DNA from: Lachnospiraceae bacterium UBA1753
Lineage (GTDB): Bacteria; Bacillota; Clostridia; Lachnospirales; Lachnospiraceae
DNA length: 11,417 nt
Reading direction: 5' to 3'
NCBI GenBank assembly: GCA_002317595.1
Contig: DCHL01000081.1
Span: 1-11,417, forward strand
Shown here: positions 8,028 to 11,417 of the stretch, piece after piece
Layout of the letters: each line of letters opens with the position of its first letter
Numbering within the stretch: position 1 is the first letter of the stretch
Notes under the pieces: model-generated
What the model was told of the DNA's origin: nothing
Seen by the model: the letters and a program-made list of their open reading frames with translations, nothing else
Databases searched by the model: none
Made by a program: the position numbers and the translations under genes

Positions 8028-10328
8028 ATGGAGCAACTCAAAGAGTTTTACGAAAAAAACAGAAGAGCTGTGATATTTCTAATCACATTTCTGTGGGTTT
8101 GCATCGTACTTGTCGTGGTACATGTGATTGCGTTCACCAGAATGTCAAGAATAGAAATCATGAGAGATATGGAGTCAGACGCGAAGGTGGGGGCCAGAAT
8201 TGCATCTGAGACTCTGACCAACTATTCCGTGCTGAGTTCTCAGGCTGCAAAGGAACTATCGCAGATCAATGAGCTTCCCAGTGATGAGATGTATGAGGTC
8301 ATGGGCAACTACACGGATGCTTCGCAGTTTGATAATGCATATTTTGTCACAGTGGATGGTCATATGTACCGCGTTACATCGCGCCGTTCTGGACAGGAGA
8401 TTCCGCTTCTCGACACAGCATGGAGTGAAATCCGTGAAAGGGATGTCGACGGTAAAACCAATTTTGTGGCAGGCCTTGTTTCTGATACACCTGAGGACAT
8501 AGCTGTGGTGACACCGGTTGTGAAGCAGGATAAGACAATCGGATATTTTGCCGGTTCTTTTAACCTGACTGACAAGGTGTTCCATACTATCGAAAATTAC
8601 ATCGAGATAGAGGGCGATCTAATTCTTGTGGATAATCGAGGCTATGTCATTGTGCAGGATTCGTTTGGCAACAATGACGGACTGTTTGATGATATTATCA
8701 ATCTCCGCACCTATATGGACGGGCTGGAACTGGATGACAAAGCCTGGATTTTCATGGATAAGGTTTTCTCAACCAAGGAAATCGGATGCATGGGCTTCAT
8801 GGTTGACCACAGAGAGTATGCAGGTGCCTATGCGCATCTTGATATCATGGACAACTGGACGTTCATAAATATCATGCCTACTGCGAACTTTATGAGGGAG
8901 CTGGTATCTCAGAGACAGGATGAGATGGCCCTGATATTTTTTAACATAATACTGTTGTTCGTGGTGACAATTGGAATGTTCATCCAGACGGGAATTCGCG
9001 AGAAATATCTCATGAAGATTGCCTTTGAAGACACGATTACAGGCGCCTGGACGAAGGCATATTTCCGTATCGAGGGCGAGAAGCTGCTTCACAAGGAAAA
9101 AAATATTCGATATGCGGTTGCGACAGTGGATATCGTCGGCTTCAGATACGTTAATGAGCTCTTCGGCCATGAGCGTGGTAATGAAATTCTCAGGGTGATG
9201 GCGACTCAGCTCCAGCATTACCTTGGAAATAAGGAGCTCCTTTCGAGAAACACAGCGGATAACTTTGAGCTGATCATTGCAGATACAGGAAGCTTCGAGC
9301 CGAGACTTGGACTTATTTCTGATGAACTCAACGAGTTTGCCAAGGGAATTGATGTGTCAATCCCGCTGAAGATAAGGGCAGGTCTTGTGAAGGTAAAGAA
9401 AAATTCTGACAATGACCTCAGATGGTATATAGACAGAGCCAATGCGGCTCGTAAACTAGTAAATGTTGATTCAGGCAAGCTTGTGGAAGAGTACAATGGT
9501 TCTGTCCGCGATGACATCAGGCGCCGTGAGGAAATTGAATCCACTATGGAAAGTGCGATGCAGCACGAGGAGTTCAAGGTCTTCCTCCAGCCGAAATTTG
9601 ATGTGTTCACGGGCGAGATTGCTGGCGCTGAGGCTCTTGTAAGATGGATTAAGATTGACGGAAGCTTCGTCTACCCCGATCAGTTCATTCCTGTATTTGA
9701 GGAGAACGGTTTCGTCAAGAAGCTTGATTTTTACATGCTCGAGAAGGTGTGCGGTCTCCTTGAAGGGCTTGATGGGGAAAAATATAAGAGAGTACCTGTG
9801 TCTGTTAACCAGAGCCGTGTGCTCCTTATGGACCCTGAGTATGTTGACAAGGTAAGGGAGATTTTTGAGAGACACAACCTTCCTAAGGGACTTGTGGAAC
9901 TTGAGCTTACTGAGACAGCATTCTTCGATGACCAGCGCAAGATTATTGACATTCTCAATGAACTGCGCGACATGGGTATCGTGATTGATATCGATGATTT
10001 CGGTTCAGGATACTCATCTCTCAACATGCTTAAGAATATCTCCTTTGATATTCTTAAAATTGACAGGGAATTCTTCGGTGACTGTGGTTCACAGACTGCA
10101 AGGATTATCCTCGAGAAGGTGGTTGAGCTTGCAAAATCCCTTGATGCTGAGTGTATCTGTGAGGGTGTTGAGACACAGGAGCAGGAGCAGATGCTTAGGG
10201 ACATGGGATGCCGCCTGGCACAGGGATATTATTACTCAAAGCCCATTGCAGCAGAAGAGTTCATTAAGAAGTATCTTCTCAGGGATGTCGTTGACGTAGA
10301 GGCTGTTGAGGTTGAAGGCAATATTTAG
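8028..10328 (+). CDS. Membrane c-di-GMP phosphodiesterase: dCache-like sensor, degenerate GGDEF, EAL
   Basis: Predicted to cut cyclic di-GMP to pGpG in response to an extracellular ligand. The 766 residues run: membrane helix 1 (about 15-36), an extracytoplasmic sensor (about 38-298) with the dCache-like pattern AYFVTVDGHMYRVTS and, later, GDLILVDNRGYVIVQ, membrane helix 2 (299-320), a GGDEF-like domain (about 330-490) and an EAL domain (about 510-750). The GGDEF site is lost: the aligned positions read TADNF (409-413), so this domain cannot make c-di-GMP and may instead bind GTP or pass the signal. The EAL domain keeps every catalytic position I can place: EALVRW at 535-540, N594, the LELTET acids, D656-D657 in DIDDFGSG, K677, E712 and Q732. 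The C-terminal 15 residues are acidic, Val/Glu-rich and part of a DNA repeat. It lies 80 bp behind carB. The ligand is unknown. Confidence 0.94.
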   Translation: MEQLKEFYEKNRRAVIFLITFLWVCIVLVVVHVIAFTRMSRIEIMRDMESDAKVGARIASETLTNYSVLSSQAAKELSQINELPSDEMYEVMGNYTDASQFDNAYFVTVDGHMYRVTSRRSGQEIPLLDTAWSEIRERDVDGKTNFVAGLVSDTPEDIAVVTPVVKQDKTIGYFAGSFNLTDKVFHTIENYIEIEGDLILVDNRGYVIVQDSFGNNDGLFDDIINLRTYMDGLELDDKAWIFMDKVFSTKEIGCMGFMVDHREYAGAYAHLDIMDNWTFINIMPTANFMRELVSQRQDEMALIFFNIILLFVVTIGMFIQTGIREKYLMKIAFEDTITGAWTKAYFRIEGEKLLHKEKNIRYAVATVDIVGFRYVNELFGHERGNEILRVMATQLQHYLGNKELLSRNTADNFELIIADTGSFEPRLGLISDELNEFAKGIDVSIPLKIRAGLVKVKKNSDNDLRWYIDRANAARKLVNVDSGKLVEEYNGSVRDDIRRREEIESTMESAMQHEEFKVFLQPKFDVFTGEIAGAEALVRWIKIDGSFVYPDQFIPVFEENGFVKKLDFYMLEKVCGLLEGLDGEKYKRVPVSVNQSRVLLMDPEYVDKVREIFERHNLPKGLVELELTETAFFDDQRKIIDILNELRDMGIVIDIDDFGSGYSSLNMLKNISFDILKIDREFFGDCGSQTARIILEKVVELAKSLDAECICEGVETQEQEQMLRDMGCRLAQGYYYSKPIAAEEFIKKYLLRDVVDVEAVEVEGNI

Positions 10329-10411
10329 AACTGCTGAGGTTGAGAGGAATAGTTAGAACTGTTGAAATTGAAAGCAATAGTTAGAACTGTTGAAATTGAA
10401 AGCAATATTAT
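10300..10411 (+). repeat. 28-bp tandem repeat, four copies, spanning the end of the EAL gene
   Basis: Units are at 10300-10327, 10328-10355, 10356-10383 and 10384-10411. The third and fourth are identical for the first 24 bases (GAACTGTTGAAATTGAAAGC and on). The first is coding (it ends the EAL protein with the stop at 10326-10328) and more diverged. The unit is not a multiple of three. In the third unit AACTGTTG can pair with CAATAGTT, an 8-bp hairpin with one G-U. The array fills the whole gap to queH, and I see no clear terminator or promoter in it. Confidence 0.88.
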
Positions 10412-10414
10412 TAT

Positions 10415-11143
10415 ATGAATAAGAGAAACTACCAGCGAGAGCTGGATGTGATAGTGAGTGGGCTTTGCGTGGCTCGGGTGCCTGTTTCTGAAGAGACTGA
10501 TGAGAGTTCTGGGGTGGCTCGTGTGCCTGCTGAAGGAACTGATGGTAGTCCTGGCACGTCTGAGAGTATTTTGCTCCGCCCAAGACTTTTACTCCACAGC
10601 TGCTGCGCACCCTGCAGCAGTTACTGCATAGAGTATCTGTCACATTATTTTGAGATAACACTTCTATATTATAATCCGAACATCTCACCCTCTGAGGAGT
10701 ACGACAAGAGGGTTGCTGAACTCATCAGGCTTTGTAAGGAGATGGAGGAGCGCGGCGGACTTGGCAGTCCTGTCCATGTGCTGGAGGGGCGGTATGAGCC
10801 TGAGGTCTTTGAAGATATGGCCACAGGACTTGAGAACTTGCCCGAGGGCGGAGGAAGATGTTATAAATGCTATGAACTTCGGATGAGAGAGGCTGCAAGG
10901 GAAGCCGCGGATGGAAAGTTTGATTTTTTCACCACGACATTATCCATATCCCCGCTTAAGAATGCTGACTGGATCAACGAGATTGGCGAGAGGCTTGCGG
11001 AGGAGTTCGGTGTACCACATCTCCCTTCTGATTTCAAGAAAAAGGGTGGATATCAGCGCTCGGTAGCGCTGTCAAAGGAGTACGATCTCTACAGGCAGAA
11101 CTTCTGCGGCTGCCGGTTCTCCAGGGAAGCAGCAAAAGCCTGA
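10415..11143 (+). CDS. queH: Epoxyqueuosine reductase QueH with an N-terminal repeat insertion
   Basis: QueH (DUF208) reduces epoxyqueuosine in tRNA to queuosine, the last step of that wobble-base modification. It is an iron-sulfur enzyme unrelated to the cobalamin-dependent QueG. Seen: LLLHSCCAPCSSY at residues 58-70, the family's cysteine signature (C63, C64, C67), YYNPNISP at 85-92, RCYKCYELRM at 148-157 (C149, C152), and YRQNFCGCRFS at 226-236 (C231, C233). The 242 residues exceed what I expect of QueH, because about 35 residues are added between NKRNYQRELD and the cysteine motif. They contain a 15-residue duplication starting VARVP at 19 and 34. The ATG start is kept because NYQxELD is typical of related N-termini, although no good ribosome binding site precedes it (only GAAAG 12 nt upstream). 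All expected cysteines remain, so the enzyme should work. Confidence 0.9.
   Translation: MNKRNYQRELDVIVSGLCVARVPVSEETDESSGVARVPAEGTDGSPGTSESILLRPRLLLHSCCAPCSSYCIEYLSHYFEITLLYYNPNISPSEEYDKRVAELIRLCKEMEERGGLGSPVHVLEGRYEPEVFEDMATGLENLPEGGGRCYKCYELRMREAAREAADGKFDFFTTTLSISPLKNADWINEIGERLAEEFGVPHLPSDFKKKGGYQRSVALSKEYDLYRQNFCGCRFSREAAKA
10469..10555 (+). repeat. 45-bp in-frame direct duplication inside queH
   Basis: The copies start at 10469 and 10514. The first 16 bases differ at one position (GTGGCTCGGGTGCCTG and GTGGCTCGTGTGCCTG), and ACTGATG recurs later in each. The period is exactly 15 codons. The second copy has lost about one codon, so the protein repeats are VARVPVSEETDESSG and VARVPAEGTDGSPG. 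The reading frame is preserved. Confidence 0.8.
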
Positions 11144-11164
11144 GAGATTTCAGCCTGGTTGCGT

Positions 11165-11190
11165 AGTTGCTTCACCGTATTGCAACTTTA
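11165..11190 (+). terminator. Possible weak terminator of queH
   Basis: AGTTGC (11165-11170) pairs with GCAACT (11182-11187) across an 11-nt loop, followed by only TTTA. The stem is short, so the call is weak. It is the only stem immediately after queH, which ends at 11143. Confidence 0.25.
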
Positions 11191-11240
11191 GTGTGAAAGG
11201 TCGCTTTAGTGTGAAAGGCCTGCTTGGCGGGCGTGAAAGG
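11186..11240 (+). repeat. 18-bp direct repeat leading into the 73-bp array
   Basis: CTTTAGTGTGAAAGG occurs at 11186-11200 and 11204-11218. GTGAAAGG returns a third time at 11233-11240, where it runs into the first GGCAAC of the 73-bp array. No coding frame is convincing here. Confidence 0.7.
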
Positions 11241-11246
11241 CAACGG

Positions 11247-11300
11247 AAAAAGAAAAAGTAAGTTGATTTGTTGCCTGGCTGGTGCATCTAGGAAACTTAC
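11247..11300 (-). terminator. Terminator-like hairpin, repeat copy 1 (minus strand)
   Basis: Read on the minus strand, GTAAGTT (from 11300) pairs with AACTTAC (ending at 11258), then comes TTTTTCTTTTT (11257-11247). The loop is long (about 29 nt) with a possible small inner CCT/AGG stem. The shape suits the end of a leftward gene to the right of the window, but that gene is not visible. Confidence 0.4.
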
Positions 11301-11318
11301 AAGGGTGTAGAGGCAACG

Positions 11319-11373
11319 AAAAAAGAAAAAGTAAGTTTGAGCGTTGCCTTGCCAGCGCATCCAGGAAACTTAC
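11319..11373 (-). terminator. Terminator-like hairpin, repeat copy 2 (minus strand)
   Basis: The better formed copy. GTAAGTTT (from 11373) pairs with AAACTTAC (ending at 11331) in 8 bp, followed by TTTTTCTTTTTT (11330-11319). The loop can fold further: CCT with AGG, and TGC with GCA around GCTG. Confidence 0.45.
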
Positions 11374-11417
11374 AGGGGTGTAGAGGCAACGGAAAAAGAG
11401 AAAGTAAGTTGATTTGT

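Larger units (their letters stand above)
11238..11417 (+). repeat. 73-bp tandem repeat array, two and a half copies, running off the window
   Basis: Units start with AGGCAACG at 11238, 11311 and 11384, an exact 73-bp period, and the third is cut by the window edge. Each unit has GGCAAC, an A-rich tract, GTAAGTT, GTTGCC, a variable middle and AAACTTAC. Differences between copies 1 and 2 lie mostly in the middle (11275-11293 against 11348-11366) and are mainly transitions. The array is non-coding as far as I can see. Its full length and the next gene are outside the window. Confidence 0.9.

Noticed and set aside
10415..11143. QueG-type epoxyqueuosine reductase or other iron-sulfur protein
   Set aside because: The HSCCAPC, RCxxCYxLR and CGC motifs are those of QueH; there is no QueG B12-binding or ferredoxin-type region.
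11172..11360. 62-codon minus-strand open frame over the terminal repeats
   Set aside because: It is made of repeat units (a Phe run from the U-rich tract), has no ribosome binding site and no recognisable domain.
11238..11417. CRISPR array or integron attC sites
   Set aside because: The whole 73-bp unit repeats without unique spacers, there are no cas genes, and the inverted core does not match GTTRRRY/RYYYAAC.

Overview
The window looks like chromosomal DNA of a Gram-positive Clostridia member, most likely Lachnospiraceae (Butyrivibrio or a relative). The support is moderate GC content, strong GGAGG-type ribosome binding sites, a short-form branched-chain aminotransferase and a QueH of the type seen in that family, and membrane-bound c-di-GMP enzymes. 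The genus is inferred from protein character and was not tested by a search.

Layout. On the minus strand at the left edge (1-830) is the N-terminal part of a metallo-beta-lactamase/beta-CASP protein. Behind a terminator (895-933) is a six-helix membrane diguanylate cyclase (1007-2107). A 237-bp AT-rich intergenic region carries divergent promoter candidates. Everything to its right is on the plus strand: ilvE (2345-3367) with its own terminator, a strong promoter, the overlapping carA-carB pair (3543-7947), and a dCache/degenerate-GGDEF/EAL membrane phosphodiesterase (8028-10328). queH (10415-11143) follows, and the window ends inside a 73-bp tandem repeat array.

How the genes fit together. 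ilvE moves amino groups between glutamate and branched-chain amino acids. carAB makes carbamoyl phosphate for pyrimidines and arginine. The two c-di-GMP genes, one predicted synthase and one predicted hydrolase, bracket these housekeeping genes. The hydrolase is close enough behind carB to be partly co-transcribed with it. QueH belongs to queuosine tRNA modification and has no obvious link to its neighbours.

The genes themselves are mostly ordinary. The unusual part is the last 1.1 kb, where four unrelated tandem duplications surround or enter queH. They are a 28-bp repeat that starts inside the phosphodiesterase stop region, a 45-bp in-frame duplication in the 5' part of queH, an 18-bp repeat after queH, and a 73-bp repeat whose minus strand resembles a chain of intrinsic terminators. 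Other points of interest are two mutually exclusive hairpins over the ribosome binding site of the phosphodiesterase gene and a calcium-loop-like insert in the metallo-beta-lactamase protein. I see no clear new defence system, mobile element or CRISPR array.
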